From Takakia lepidozioides (lineage: Eukaryota > Streptophyta > Takakiopsida > Takakiales > Takakiaceae), in NCBI GenBank assembly GCA_030704615.1, contig CM060734.1, forward strand, positions 34,736,042 through 34,800,041: a DNA stretch of 64,000 bases. The letters run 5' to 3'. The position numbers and the translations under genes were made by a program. The notes under the pieces are model-generated. The model saw nothing but the letters and a program-made list of their open reading frames with translations. It ran no database searches and was not told the origin of the DNA. Each line of letters starts with the position of its first letter. The first letter of the stretch is position 1. This document shows positions 12,809 through 25,985 of the stretch, piece by piece.

Positions 12809-14785
12809 GCATGAAGTTCTAGAGCTTGACAAATAGTTTTGATTGTGCTGCTAGCAGCTGAGATCCTATGATATAGTTAAGTATAGAGTCTAGTGGCAAC
12901 CAGTTTCTATGAATGTGGGAACTTTGTTTGGAACTACCTAGGAAGATTTGATGTAGGCTGACTGTTGGAACAAGGAAGAGGGGAAAGCTTAGTTCAGAGT
13001 CATCGGAGGCCTATTGTCATGCAAAAAGTACTACATCTATGGGTACACTGTTTATGCCCATGGTCTATTGCTGTGAGGCATTTTTCTGTAACGAATGGGC
13101 AGGGCCTTAACATGTAGTGATTCTTGCTTTGGCACAGCTTGCTTTGTTGGTTTCTCTAGCTCGCCATGACCGAGTGTACCCATTTTGCATGTTCTTTTCA
13201 CCCAATTAGGTCACATAACAGATTGTGAAATCAAACTCGTGCACGGTGGCTGACTATCCAGGAACACCATCGAGAGAGTATAGGTTTAAGGAGAGGGACA
13301 ACATGTGAAGTAACAGGACAATGGAGGTATGAGAGACAACCTGTAGTGCAAGAAGCAGTTGTCTTCTTAGGTATGGTACATCAATGCACCAAGATAGGGA
13401 ATCACTAGATAATTGAGTTCATTCTGGCATTAGGAAGTAATCTGTCAAAATATTCTTAGCTTATACTCCACCATAGCGACTCTTCCAATGTCGGACACTA
13501 GCTTCACTGAAATTAGTGGTGATAACTGTGGTCCATGCTCTCTCTATAAAAACTTCACTTTACATTCGAATTTGCTGTGTTTGCTATTACTACCCACATC
13601 CTTGAACTTGGTAACTGACATGATGGTCTTGATCAGTGTCTGCTGGATTTCAAGGTCTGCAGTCTGCACCAGGTATCAAAGATCTCTTCAAAAATGAAAT
13701 ACCCAGCCGTTGTAGATAACAAAAATTGACATCTGGTGTACTACGCAATACCCAGCCAAAAACCTGCCAATATCCGTCCTAAAATCGGTGACTGTATGTG
13801 TGTTCTGAGTACTGGTTGGTCATGTAAAACCAACAGAGGATACATAAAATGTCACAAGTATCATGACCTTCTATCTTGTTTAAACAGTGGAACAGTTACA
13901 TTCTGCCCTGTTTGCTGCTTTCTAAACACAAGTTCCATAGCAAACCGTGTTGTCACAACTGATCATGTATCTGTTTAAAACAATTTCCTCCGTGCCAAAC
14001 CATCTTCTCTTGGCCTCTGGAGCAACCACAGAAGTTTGAAGGAAGATTTTCCTCTATGGATTCACACCCATGATACTTATTTTGTCCCTTTGACTTCTAC
14101 ACTCCCCTGATTTCCTTATGTCAATTGAAACATTGAACCTAAGGGAGTGCACAGGAATGCTCTTTTGTTGAGTGGATGGTCATCATAACCTGGAAGTAAT
14201 GGTCAATTGACATTAATTTTCTGCAGTCATTTTTACCTATTCACATCAGAGTTGCATCCATTTGAAGACAGCGTTCCTGTCAGCCTTCAGTGCAAGTCTC
14301 TTATCCTGAAGGATCTAGTTTATTATGAACTTTTCACTGCATGTTGGCTGAATATCTAGGCCCACGGTAGGCAGCTGCTGAAGATCGCAGCATAGAGGAA
14401 AAAGCCCTCCATATACAGAGTAGCTATGTGTTCCACAAATTGTTGATTACTCTATCTCAAGTTTTAGAGAGTCTCTTGCCATTCTTGGAAAGTTGACCAT
14501 GCTACATAGCTGCTGATTGGTGAGGTGATTGCAGTAAGAACCTCTCAACAGGATCTTACTTGGACATCATCATCCTCCCAGGTAGACGTGATACTAGTTG
14601 ATTGTTCCAGGATTAAATCTTTCGATTTCAAGGTTTAGCAAGCGACTTCAGATCCCAAGCTCTCCAAGATAAAGGGCAAACTGTGTTTAGGTTTTTGAGT
14701 CACGACGAAATCTGGATAATGTCTGTAGGATGGAGAGGCGAAATCAGAACCGCAGCAGTGCCATAGCTACCACTAGTATTTAACA
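12809..14785. other. intergenic, nothing recognised
   Basis: There is a run of moderately AT-rich DNA between the dehydrogenase and a gypsy fragment. No conserved frame, RNA gene or repeat could be supported. Confidence 0.45.
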
Positions 14786-14789
14786 TCCT

Positions 14790-15262
14790 TCTTTAGCAGT
14801 CTCTAGACCGGTGCTGCTATGTGAGCGTACTTGCACGTGTATTGTCTGTAAAAACTTGTTTGTCCAAGGAAGTTTTTAAGCTTCTTTGGATTCTCTGCTG
14901 GTGGTATTTTCTTGATATTGTCCACCTTCTTTGGGTCAACCAGAAGTCCCTGCTGGCACACAATGTGTCCCAATAGTACTCCTGAATTTACACAAAATGT
15001 GCATTTCTCGGGGTTTAGACTTACCCCATTGATCCTACATGCTTGTAGACATAGTTTGAACTCTGCGGTGTTTGGATTTCTGTCCAAAGACACTGAAATC
15101 ATCTAAGAACACCTGCATGAAATCATTGAGATAGCTCTTGAAGATTTCTGACACCACTCTTTGAAACGTGGCAGTTATGTTGCAAAGTCCATATGGCATG
15201 ACTTTGTAAGCGTAGGCTCCCCATTTAGTGATGGTTCCATCGCATCAATGTTGGAATTTTTC
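14790..15262 (-). mobile_element. Ty3/gypsy reverse transcriptase fragment, decayed
   Basis: The minus strand encodes, from 15260 downwards, KWGAYAYKVMPYGLCN, then FQRVVSEIFK, then the catalytic-box region VFLDDFSVFG. After a frame change near 15100 it continues with LNPEKCTFCV, LLGHIVCQQGLLVDP and KLKNFLGQTSFYRQ. This is the palm and thumb of a Ty3/gypsy polymerase. There are no LTRs, integrase or gag nearby, and the frame is broken, so this is a dead fragment. Confidence 0.85.
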
Positions 15263-16092
15263 AAGGTAGACCACATATCAGTGAAATGACCATCACATCG
15301 TACTTCCTACATGGAGTCTCTTAATGACTGTCCATAGCCCATGTTGAGTTCAATCCCCAACTTGGCTCATGTTAGAAAAAATTTGAGCTATTAATAAACT
15401 GGGGATACTCTTCAGCACAAGGTGTAGAGTGCATTCATCAAATATATTTCATTTGTCAAATGACATAAACTCATTGTCACGCTTTTGGATTATCTTAATA
15501 TTTCTAGTTTGATACGCATTTGAAACTCCAAGACAATGTGTGCTACGACTGTATATAGACCGATAGTGGAGCTTGATCATGGATAATTTGTGCTTCATCA
15601 GGTTCTATAAATTGCCAACATCAAAGCATTGCAAATCCGTCATATCATGATACGCAAAACACATGTTTAGACAGCATTGGATGAAGAATCGTAGATGGAT
15701 GACAAGAATGGGTGAGTGTATGCTGACATGAATAGGTGAGTGGACTAGCTTGAAAAGGCGAGCCTACTAAACATGGATAGGTGAGTCTACTTCTAACCAA
15801 GTGAAAATTCATAACTACTTCGTAACTACTCCAAAAATTACTAAACAACTTGGGATGGGTTCCAAATTACATTGCCCATATAGGGAAAATAACACATTGT
15901 AAAGAAAAAACGTAATTTTAGGTGTATTTCTTATTTTTTACGGTATTGTTAGTGATTTTGTTTCTCCAGAAAATGGAAAATAGTAAAGAAGTAATAAAAT
16001 AATGAACATGAAATTTTTACTGCTCAAAGAAAGAGCACTTGTCCACAGAAATTTTCCAATACACAGGTAATAATAGAGACATGATAAGGACA
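15263..16092. other. AT-rich intergenic DNA
   Basis: This may include more decayed retrotransposon sequence next to the gypsy fragment, but no motif could be read. The part from 15880 to 16080 is notably AT-rich. Confidence 0.4.
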
Positions 16093-16710
16093 TCAGGCTG
16101 AGGATTTCAAACTGTGGAGGATTAACGGCACGCCATACTTGGGATGCTGAGTTATTTTGACTTCTGGACAGTGCCTGTAGGATGGAGAAAGACTAAATCG
16201 GAAGCGCTGCAGCACCATAGCCAGAATAAGCTTGGTCTCATTCAAAGCAAAAGTCTGGCCAATACAAACCCGTGGCCCATAAGAGAAGGGCAGGAATCCG
16301 CAAGGGGCCTGATTGCATGCTTTTGCAACACCATCAGCAAACCTGCCGGGATTGAACTCCATAACATCCTTACCCCAGATCTTGGGGTCGCGATGAAGAT
16401 GAATTATCACTATTTGCACGCCCAATCCTTTGGGTATAAAGAGATCCCCCAGCTGCATGTCCTTTGCCGCCACCCTGTTAATCATCGGGAGAGCTGGGAA
16501 CAGCCGCAGCGTCTCATTCAGTACCATTCCCACCTGCACCCACAAGGTATCACATCGAAATAACAGTAAGAATGGAGCCTGCAAACGCCAACGGTTACAA
16601 GATATGTTGTATGGGGGGTTATGATCTACTCATCCTCGACTCCCAGTATTATCAACAATTTATCACCACGGAACTCAGAAAGAGAAAGAAAAAAACAAAG
16701 AGAGAGAGAG

Positions 16711-16744
<34 letters not shown>

Positions 16745-19073
16745 CTCTATTTAACTACTGAATTGCGTCCCTTCTAGGATGCAGGCATGTACATAGACCA
16801 TTTGGCAGGTCTCGACAGAGAAGGATTTCACGAGTTTGGGGACGGTAGCTACACAGCAGAGGTCCACTCGTATCATTGCTCAATCTTAGGTACCGGCTTG
16901 CCAGCAATTGCACCGACCTAACCCAATCTACGGTCTAGTACTTGGATGCGGGCCAGCCTTCAAACAGCCTTCTTTGGTTTGTCAGATCTCTAGTAGTCTT
17001 TTGCAAGCGATAGAAGATCCACTACTTTTTTATGTAAGATTCCACAGCTATAGAGAGAGAGTGAGAGCGACTCGCTGACGCATACAGAATGTAAATTTTG
17101 ACTGTTCAAAAATGAAAGAAATTTGACTTAACGATTTTCATTCTTCTGAGCATGGATGCTTCCACAGGTTCGCCAACTCCCCACACGTCAAACACTTCTT
17201 CACGTGCGCGCTCTTGCCACTCGGGGTGTGCGGCCAACAGCATTATTGTCCATTTCAATAGCATTGAAGTTGTCTCGTGCCCAGCAAAGTAGAATGATTT
17301 GCAGTTATCGATCAAAGCTTGCATGCCAAATTTGGCTTTGGTCCCCTCGGTAGAACTCTCTCCAGGCTTGCTTGCAACAGCTGCCGAGAGCATCAGCCCC
17401 AGTAGATCATTTCCATAAGAATTATCACAGCGCCCGCCTATATTGCTCACACTGTCTTGCAGCCTTGATTGGATGATATCGGTAAGGTCTTTCCTAATCC
17501 CGTTTTGAAGTTCAGCAAGCTTCCTATTACTTGCCGTGGGAAGGAGGCTGCAATCATACGAGGGTCAATCTTAGCTCTAGATCTCATTTATTTGTGAACT
17601 CAAGATTCTTCTTCTGCAGCGGGGCGTGGGGTTCATTGCACGGATCTCAAGATTTCAAGGATATTTCAGACCGAACTGCTCTGAAGTTCGACCGCTTTCC
17701 TGCACGGAAAATTTGAAAGATGCAACAACTGGGTTAAAACTCCCGGATAATTTACCTGTAGCCAGGTATCCAGATTAACGGATTAAGGAATCTAGATTGC
17801 ACAGTCTCTGAAAGAGCATGCAGATAATCGAACACCTTCTTGCCTTCTTTGTAGCTGCTGCCAAATAATGTACGCGCAATAATGTCTGCCGTGACAAGGA
17901 CAAGATCTTCGCTAACTTCGAATTCGGCCGAACCCCCTCCATCACTCACATTCTGTTTCCACCTTTCCATCATTGGTGCAGCGCCCTCGACAATGGCTTC
18001 TACCATTCCCTGCAGGTTTGAACATACCTTAAGTACTAAAGCTTCACCGTGCATGACATGGAAACACTGATTATTCTGGACAAATTAAAAACATGAAATG
18101 TGCATGGTCATGTGGGAGTTGTACTTCCTCGCTTCGAAATGCTAGTGTGCCCAATGTTGAGCACACCCAGCCTCTCAGCTTTCTAGATGCCCCTTTTTTC
18201 TTCTTCTATATCCATGGTTGAGGATCTATGCCAGACTTCCACACGAATAACCTAAAGATATGAGTACTTATAATATATATATTGAACATGTATATATATC
18301 TGACCTAGTCTGCTTAACTCCTCTGATCTCCCAACAGGCGACAGTATAAGACGCAGGAAAGTGTCCAGACCAGCATAAATGTATATTGTAATTGAAGCAC
18401 GCCTGTACATAATCGGGCAAACCTTGAGAGCTTCAATATGAAATGCTGGGGTCACAGTTCGTCGCTGAAGAGCCCATTCCTCCCCATCCCTTACTGTAAC
18501 CAAACCTTTGCCCATCAATGGAGTCATGATATACTCCTCTGCGGATGACTTCTCGAAATGCCCAAACTTGCTCGAGAGTATCTCCTTGACTAGTTCTGGT
18601 TCTGTCACTGTCATCCTAGGTTCATAGCCCCACCAAAAGATGAACCGGCTGTCTGCACATCCAACGAGCACACTTAGTCTATTCAATTTTCAAGCGGGAA
18701 AAGGTAAGCGCTACATAAGGCATTTCTAAGTACTACATACGTCAGAGCTATGGGTGTCATTACCACGGTAAACTTTGGACCAGTGAACGTAAATTGGGGC
18801 GACTCGTGAGATAGTATCGTAGTTGCCAACTGCAGCATCCTCCAAAGTTGCGGCCCTGTATTGAAGCTTTACCATCTCTAACATGTTTCCCACCACAGGT
18901 CGATAAGGGGGCCCCCGCACGCCCTGCCTTCGCATGATGCGTTGCAGTTTCATAGGTGTCAACCAATAATCTCTCACCCAAGACAGAACTTTCCGGAGCA
19001 TTAGGAGTAACGCCACTGTGGAACCCACAAGGGCTAGTGTCCTCCATATCTGGTATTGCTGGCCAATTTCCAT
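16093..19073 (-). CDS. cytochrome P450, CYP72 clan, 5 exons
   Basis: This is a membrane-anchored haem monooxygenase. The exons, traced by eye on the minus strand, are 19073-18764, 18652-18423, 18009-17756, 17529-17133 and 16533-16093, with matching phases. They give about 543 residues, normal for the clan. In order: an N-terminal hydrophobic anchor (LALVGSTVALLLML), the hinge RGPPYRPVVGNM, the C-helix EEWALQRRTVTPAF, the I-helix oxygen-binding AGHETT, the K-helix ExxR in NETLRLFP, the PERF-like EFNPGRF, and the haem loop PFSYGPRVCIG with its cysteine ligand. The tail (HPKYGVPLIL) and I-helix resemble the CYP709/734/735 group, which includes hormone-inactivating or -modifying enzymes, but the substrate cannot be told. 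No lesion is seen. A dinucleotide repeat lies in the last intron. Confidence 0.9.
16698..16743. repeat. (AG)n-(AT)n microsatellite
   Basis: A perfect AG run passes directly into an AT run of about 15 units. It lies in the last intron of the CYP72-clan P450 and is likely to vary in length between individuals. Confidence 0.9.
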
Positions 19074-19439
19074 AGCACAGCTATATCTATATCGCTCGAT
19101 GCTGGCAGCTGCCTGGGAGATGGCCCGAGACTGTACAGCTGGTCAAGATTCCAGTACAACCATGACAATGTATCAGCTTTCCCACTTGAGGAATAAAATT
19201 TCTGAAGAGAGGAGATCCCTTTGCACTTGAGATAGGCGAAAGTTCCCGTTGTGACTACAAGAGAACATTCAATTTGTATATGCGAAGGATAGAGCTCAAG
19301 AACAGTACAGAGACGAGGAGAGAGCAAGAGCCTGCTAACTTCAGCGAAATTCTGTTCATATGGGCCTCCATGAGCCCATCACATTCCTAAGGGGAGCTGA
19401 AACAAGAGAGGAAGAAGAAAGGGAATCTTGAAAGAAGCT

Positions 19440-19905
19440 TATTAATCTCTAGGGGAAGCTCAAAGAGCTTATCACGCCGGGACAACAGAAAGCATATGAT
19501 CAATACTGGTCAGGTAAAAAGGTACATAGATCATATGCCGCCAGACATCTCTGATCTTCGTAATGAAGGAAGAAACGAAGTTCAAATATCGAGAGAGATC
19601 GAGAGAAAGAGCTCTAGAGGTGAATTGATGAAATGAAATGTACAAAGGATACTGTTTAACGTACTCGGAAAGCTCAAAGAGCTTAAGAGACGAGAAATCA
19701 TGAAACAAGAAAGAGAAAGGGCCCCTCAAAAAGCAGCCCAGAAACAACATCGATTTCTGAATGGTTTGTCTACTTAGAGCATGCAGATATGCTGCTAGCT
19801 AAGCATTTGTGATCCTCGTACCTTCCTCGTAATGGAAGCCCTCTACAGTGAGGCTATCTCGGAAAGAAAGCAGTTCAAGTAGGAGAAAAACAGAGAGCTC
19901 CCTGA
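19440..19905 (-). mobile_element. two adjacent LINE 3' end fragments
   Basis: Two minus-strand segments (about 19440-19625 and 19626-19905) share the AAGCTCTTTGAGC block with the copies at 4 kb. The second ends in a short CATTTCATTTCATC tail at 19630. Upstream of the P450 start, so these do not interrupt it. Confidence 0.55.
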
Positions 19906-20650
19906 CAGATAACAGACTCTCATAAATACATCACAGTATCATGCGGTCGTGAAAGAGAGCTAAGAAACACAATTTAAGGCGTTTCCTAAATCCGTTAGAG
20001 GGCACCAGCGCTGCGGTATTCGGTCCAGGTGCATACATGGCAAACGAAGCACTTCCATAGTTGGTCAACCATTTCCGAGCCATTTCCTGAACTGTCCGGA
20101 TGCCTACAAGAATCTTAGGAGAAGTCCTAAACACTTTGGCACTAGCTGGCATCCTAAAGAGCATATGTCCCTTGGTCGGTAAGCCTTACTAAGTTTACTA
20201 GATATACTCTCTCAAGGCGGTGGTGGAGCCTTCTAGAAGGGCCCACACCCCCTCATCCCCACCGCCACATCCTGCTTGAGGAAAGCTCTAGAAGTAGGAG
20301 GGTGGGCCACTTTCACCATTCCGACATAGGGCACTAGGTATGTCAACGTGGGGTACTTTTTTTTCACATTTCTCTTCATTTGAAGATGGGTTAGGTTCCA
20401 AAGTTACATTTTTTAAGGGGGCCCTGCAGAGCGCACCAAAGTGGAGCCAAAGTGAGGTGGAGGCCAAAGAATTCCTGAGAAATGTGGCCCTTACCCGAGG
20501 TCTTATACACGTGTCAAGGCGCTGATTGGTGTGTTGTGCTGAGTCATGCTCCCTGGTCACCCGCTGCCGGCAAACGCCCACCCCCCCCAGTCTTACCTTC
20601 CTCTTATGTTGTGCCAAAGCAAAGCAAGAGAGCCATATTGCCGTTTGAGG
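19906..20650. other. intergenic, nothing recognised
   Basis: This region lies before the decayed CYP85-clan P450. The missing N-terminal half of that gene was looked for here and not found. A TTCTAGAAG heat-shock-element-like palindrome lies near 20230 with a similar one near 42270, but no gene start follows either. Confidence 0.4.
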
Positions 20651-20654
20651 CTTG

Positions 20655-22779
20655 TTTAGTTATTTATTCGGCTCAATCGTCGCACGGAGGAGAATGGATA
20701 AAAGAGAAGCTCCTGAGGATATGCTCACCGGCTTTATCGAGGCAAAGTTGGAAGATGGTTACACCGTTGCATACACAGACGCCCAGATATGCGATATACT
20801 CTTGCAGGTTTTGCTAGCTGGCCATGTGACCACCGCCATCCTTATTGCATGGGTGGTGAAGTTCATGAGAACCAAGATATTCTCCGACAAGTTGAGGTAG
20901 AGTACTTTATTGAAACTAAATAGTAAAGTTCTGCACAGACTAGTATGTACTTGTAGAGATGGTCAGTCATATAAACTGTATAAGGGCTTAAAGGCACTCA
21001 CCGAGAAGCAACTTGTTGTCGATGTCTCTCTCCTATATTATATTATACCCTGTCAAAATCAAGTTCCTTGACTACGTCATTCTTCTACATTAATTCTAAC
21101 CATAACATTGTAGGAGTGAAAATATAATTCCAGCTGATGTAAAGTCCTTGATTAGTAGTGGGATATATACAAGCTTAGTAGTAAGAACTGGAATCAGGGA
21201 TAAGGTAATTATGATTCCACCAAATCCACCTTCGGTTAATTTGTTGGTGCCTGCAGGCTGAGCATGATCAGATTAGGAAGAAGAAAGCAAGCGACAATGA
21301 TCCGATTACTTGGTCAGAATACACAACGGAGATGCCGCTCACTCAACGGGTAATCACATGAACTGAGCCAAATTACATTCACTAGAAGGAAAACGCGGAA
21401 TCTCTGTTAACCACTCATATTGAGTAGTAAAAGACATTTAACCACTCCAGCTCTAGAGTGATGAAGATCTAGATCTGGCGTTATACCTACGGCCAGTTGC
21501 AGGTGTTTTAAAGATGTGTCTGTCTTGGTACCACCGTCTGTAGGTCCTACATATATATATATACTCTAGATTTGCTTGAGTCCCATTATCTAGAAAATTC
21601 GCATGTTTCAAAGTTGATCTTACATGCAATTGAGCCGCTTTACCGCTCTACACTAGACCTAACGTCTTTTACTAGTTCAGGCTTCTCGAGCCCTTCAATC
21701 ATAGTAACCTTTTTGGCTACAATATTACCAATTGCAGGTGATTCAGGAAACCTTGCGTATTTCGAATGTTGCGCCATATTTACCTAGAGAGTCAATTGAA
21801 GACGTGGAGTACAAAGGTGAATATCAGCTCTTCACAATACTCTAATTTCACTGTTCATCAAACTCATACGTTCCAGTTCCTGATATTGGATTACCCTCGT
21901 GATGATGCTCAAATGAACTTTGTTGGTATCTTAAGAATACATTTTGAATACACATCACGAATACATATGGATAGGACTACTCTGAATATGTCTTGTGAAA
22001 TAGTAGAATCCCTCTGGACAGTAGCCAACGCAGCAAGTCAGTTCAATGCTCGTGGACCTGAAACTTCGCTACTACATATATTGTACGGAACTCAAACTAG
22101 CATCGTCTGCACTTTGTGCTGAAAGGCAGTGCAAACCTATTTATTGGCTTAAAATAAATTTAAGTTCATCGTCTGCACTTTGACGTATTCCCACTTCTCC
22201 CTCGCGACTTACTTCATGTTCTTGTCAGGTGCTGGGGTCCACGATTGCGTGAAAAGCGTTTGTCAGTTGAAGCCACGCTCTATAAAAGAAAGATGTCCAG
22301 GTAACCATTTGAAGAAAATGTGCATCCTGCTTTAACACTTACATGCGTCTCTAGCGTGCGCAGGGATCTCCTTCAGATTCGTCTACATATATGCCTTTTG
22401 GCAATGGCAAACGAATGTGTGTGGGTATTGAGATCGTGAAGGTGGAGGTCTCACTATTTGTACATTACCTCGTGACTAAGTTCAGGTAGGACTTTTCCCT
22501 AATTCATCACTTTACTTGCTGATGTGCATGTGCCGGCGAGACCAGTACAGCTACATATTGTTGACAGACTCCTGCAACTTTAGACATTCTTAAAACTATT
22601 CAATCTCCTTCAATAGCCGTCCAATAGCTGCACTGACCTGCATTAATGCATCCATGATGCTATGTTTCTGCAGTTGGACTCGGGCAGGATCAAAAGATAA
22701 TGGCATAACCTACTGGCCGGCTGCGAGACCCAGAGGTCCTTATCCCATCACAGTCACGTGGAGGCTGAATAACTTCTGA
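20655..22779 (+). pseudogene. cytochrome P450, CYP85 clan, decayed
   Basis: The readable pieces are about 20655-20898 (EDMLTGFIEAKLEDG, I-helix LLQVLLAGHVTTA), 21257-21349 (AEHDQIRKKK to EMPLTQR), 21738-21816 (K-helix QETLRISNVAPYLPRE), 22374-22485 (haem loop PFGNGKRMCVG) and 22674-22779 (tail ending TGA). These are typical of the CYP85 clan, which makes and breaks down terpenoid hormones. The N-terminal half is absent, as is the exon with the PERF region. The usual acidic I-helix residue is valine (AGHVTT rather than AGHDTT or AGHETT). The first donor site appears to have lost one G, so that the AG|GTAGAG junction no longer keeps the frame into the next exon. It is therefore most likely non-functional. 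Confidence 0.8.
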
Positions 22780-24080
22780 CAATCCAATTACCACATTTAT
22801 GCTTAAACTTGTACTGTAAATATTCTTCCCGGAGAAGTGATTCCATGACTGCACCATACGTAGCAGTCCCTTCACAATCCGAGATAGCTCTAGGTTCCAG
22901 GTCTATTCATGTGATTAAAGTTAAGTGTGAAGATGCTACTGAAGTCTTGGACACTATTTGGGATGAAGATTATATAAACTACATAGATTGTAACAATTAA
23001 CATTTCATAGAATAGTTTGGAAACACAATACAATCTCAACTTAAAAAATAAATTGTTGTATCTACAAAAACATCAAGCTCACTTGAGGTTTAATAAAACC
23101 AGGTCATGACGATTAAATAATGATCAGTCGACATACCCTGTGAGCAAAGGATGCAACCAACGGCTCAAGTCCCTGCCCTCGTCCCTCCAAGGGTGCGTAG
23201 GAAATTAGTGAAGGTTGATGCATTCGTCTCCCGATATCCACAATGTACAGGTCCTGTCACCAGTTTATTAATGCGAACGCCTCATCCTGCATGTCACCTT
23301 TAACAGCCCCAAAGATTACCCTGCCTGGGCACCTGATATATAACAATGTAAATCTGAGCACTAGAAGATATTAAAGACATCGTTCTTGCGGACTCTCGAA
23401 AACCTAATTGCATGCACGAGATCATGCCCGAGTATCGATCCTTTCTTCGATCTAACACGACGTGTTGACTTTTCTCTTAGATATATGCCTCCAGTCAGTC
23501 CTAAGGACTACAACTTGTTCCAGTGGAGAGCCCCCTGAAGTGTTCCGAGAAGTGTTCGCAGACTGAAGTGTGGATTTTCTCTCTATGTTTGATTTCTCTT
23601 CATACCTCAATTGAGACATTAATCTACAGACACACAATCCTCTCTCTCTCTCTCCTCTAAGTTATTCCACTTTCGCGACGAGTGTTCATTCATTGTGGCC
23701 ATGCAAACAACTAAGTCATCCATCCACCATGGTCTCTGCCCGCGGGCAGACCCAACAAAACTCTTCTCAAGGACTGGGGATATGGCGGGGGATCGTAGGC
23801 CTGAGAGCGCGGGAAAGCCACAGTGTGTCCACTGCACATTCCCGCTTCTGGATCTTACGATGAAGTGGCAGAGGTGGGAGGATGCTTAGTGACAGTGAAC
23901 TTTTGTTGCAAGATTCTTCCAGAGGGCATCGAATTCAGTGTGGGGGTAGTCAAATCTCTTCCCTTGAAGCAAACAATCCGTCGTGTCGTCTGGTTGTCTT
24001 AGATGTGGGCGAGGTTAATGAAGTCGTGAGTCATCGGCGTAAAAATATATAGAACGCCGTGCAAGAGCTTTGGTTCAAGC
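22780..24080. other. intergenic, upstream of the MSH2-like gene
   Basis: No coding family was recognised. A TATA-like AAAATATATAG lies at 24041-24051, only about 30 bases before the MSH2 start codon. Confidence 0.4.
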
Positions 24081-24486
24081 ATGGCTACGGACGAACTGGA
24101 GGGCGTGGAGAATGGTGAGGAGCCAAAGCTCCCGGAGTTCAAGCTAGGTGGGGATATCTTTTGTCCGAGCCCCTTAGTCATGGTCTGTCCTCTGTTGATG
24201 CTGATGTGTTCTTGTGTCAATTTATGAAGCAATGTTACAGAATTCCTATGAAATCTGGAAAGACTCATGTCACGGGGAGGTAAATATCTGGCTTGACTCA
24301 ACAGTCTTTTTTCAAGTTTTGAAGACAATCCGGGGGCAGTGTTGGCTTCAATTGTCTGCTGCAATGCATCAAATAACTCAAATTTTCGGTTGTTGGCCTA
24401 CTGTGTATGTTCTCTTGTTGTTCTACGTTGTTGGCTTACTGTGGACGTAATGAAGTCTCTCTCTCTATCTCATAATACCACAAAAT

Positions 24487-24725
24487 GTACTCACAAGACG
24501 TTGTTTGCTGTAGTCTTGCGGCATAGACCCCTCGTCCAGTTAGGGCGGATGAAGAGGGAACAAACACTACCTTGATATAAACAACTGGTTGGGGCTTTAC
24601 AGATTTCGTCCAGAAAGCCCTTCACACAAGCATCAATCTGCTGTGTGTGAGCTGCCCAGCAATTAGATCCCAACAGTGCCAGGGCTTTAGGCTCAGCCTC
24701 GAGATTATGAAAGTTGGCAAAACAG
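24487..24725 (-). repeat. dispersed repeat family R2, copy 3
   Basis: This minus-strand copy lies in the first intron of the MSH2-like gene. In one frame it reads AAHTQQIDACVKGFLDEICK, parallel to ANHTQQVDAW in the 12.3-kb copy, and it ends in the ACTCACAAGACG terminal block. Confidence 0.6.
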
Positions 24726-25857
24726 AGGTGCAGGGACTCTGAGGGTCGCTCTCGCCGAGATTACCCGGAAATTGTATCGAAAATGGTATTGTCTTCAGGC
24801 TGTCTGCACATGGGCATTGACAATCTCCCTTTCATCTCTGCCTTTGTTTATTGTTCAAAGTTAGTTTCCTGCCCCCTGGGAAAAACCTCACAAACTGGGA
24901 AAAAGTCCAGGGAAGTTTTATGCCTAACTTCGGTATGTTTGGACATTCCTTGTGCTTCCGACGCCGCCTTAGACACTTTAGCCTCAAAGTCAGCTTCATC
25001 TAGCAAAGTGAATTCTTTCTTCCTGCCAAATATTCAGGTGCTTGGAAATCTCCTCTACCCTTCTTCGCCAGGACTTAGCCTGTTTAACAGGATGGTCTTG
25101 TTTCCAAGAAATAGAGTTGATCATCTTTAGGGTATCTCTTATAATACAGAGAGCAGGAGAAAAAGGAACGATGCTGTGTCTGTACACCTTGCACCTTGCA
25201 AACTGGGACAAATCCTATCTGTTTTAATTCTGCGTATCCCTAAAGCCTGGCAAGCTGTGTAGAGAGCGTTGTGAAATTGTGCCGTTATAGTGCTGGAGAA
25301 ATTGTGCCAATGGCGGTGAGTTGCCCCCAAACATCGATGGGGTAACCTCTGGCTGTGTCATTTGAAAACCCTAGACTCTATGTGCGATGCTCATTTCTCT
25401 TTTTGCAGCTCCTGGCATGCTTTGTTTGCACTGAACAATGTGAGTGGGAGTGCAGATGCAAAACAGGCGCAGGGCTTCATTGCCTTCTTTCGCAATCTTC
25501 CCGAGGTGCGGCTCCTCTGGTTCCTACTGAAGTGGCAAACTTCAACACCTTGTTAGCTCTAGCCAGAGGTAGAATTTATCGAAGTATGCTACCGCTGGCA
25601 AGAAAGGGATATTTCTGACTGAAAAAACCCTGTCTCTTTAGTTGTCACAAGTGCAATACTTTTGCAGTAAACCTTTCATAGTAATATTGTAGGCACTTCT
25701 TTCAGTAACTTTCTCTCCACCAGTCCCATTTTGGTGCCTTCCCTTGAGATCTTATTGGTGGGAGTCTGAAGCTAGTGTCAATCTTAGATTGGAGTCAGAT
25801 GGTTGAAGAAATGTGATGTCCAATGGCTGTCCAATTAAAGGATTGGATAAGAGAGAG

Positions 25858-25985
25858 AGAATGTACTTATAAGACGACTTCTGCCATAGCCTTGTGGTCA
25901 GAGACCCCACACCCAATCTGGGTGGAATAATAGGGAGCAACGCTACCTCTGAAAAGCTCAATTCAGCCTTCCTTGACAGAAACAA
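25858..25985 (-). repeat. dispersed repeat family R2, copy 4 (short)
   Basis: It begins GAATGTACTTATAAGACG and continues through the GCCTTGTGGTCAGAGACC block shared with the other copies. It lies in the second intron of the MSH2-like gene. Confidence 0.55.

Noticed and set aside
19931-20164. Minus-strand frame before the CYP85 relic as its missing N-terminus
   Set aside because: It is on the opposite strand and shows no P450 hinge or C-helix motif.
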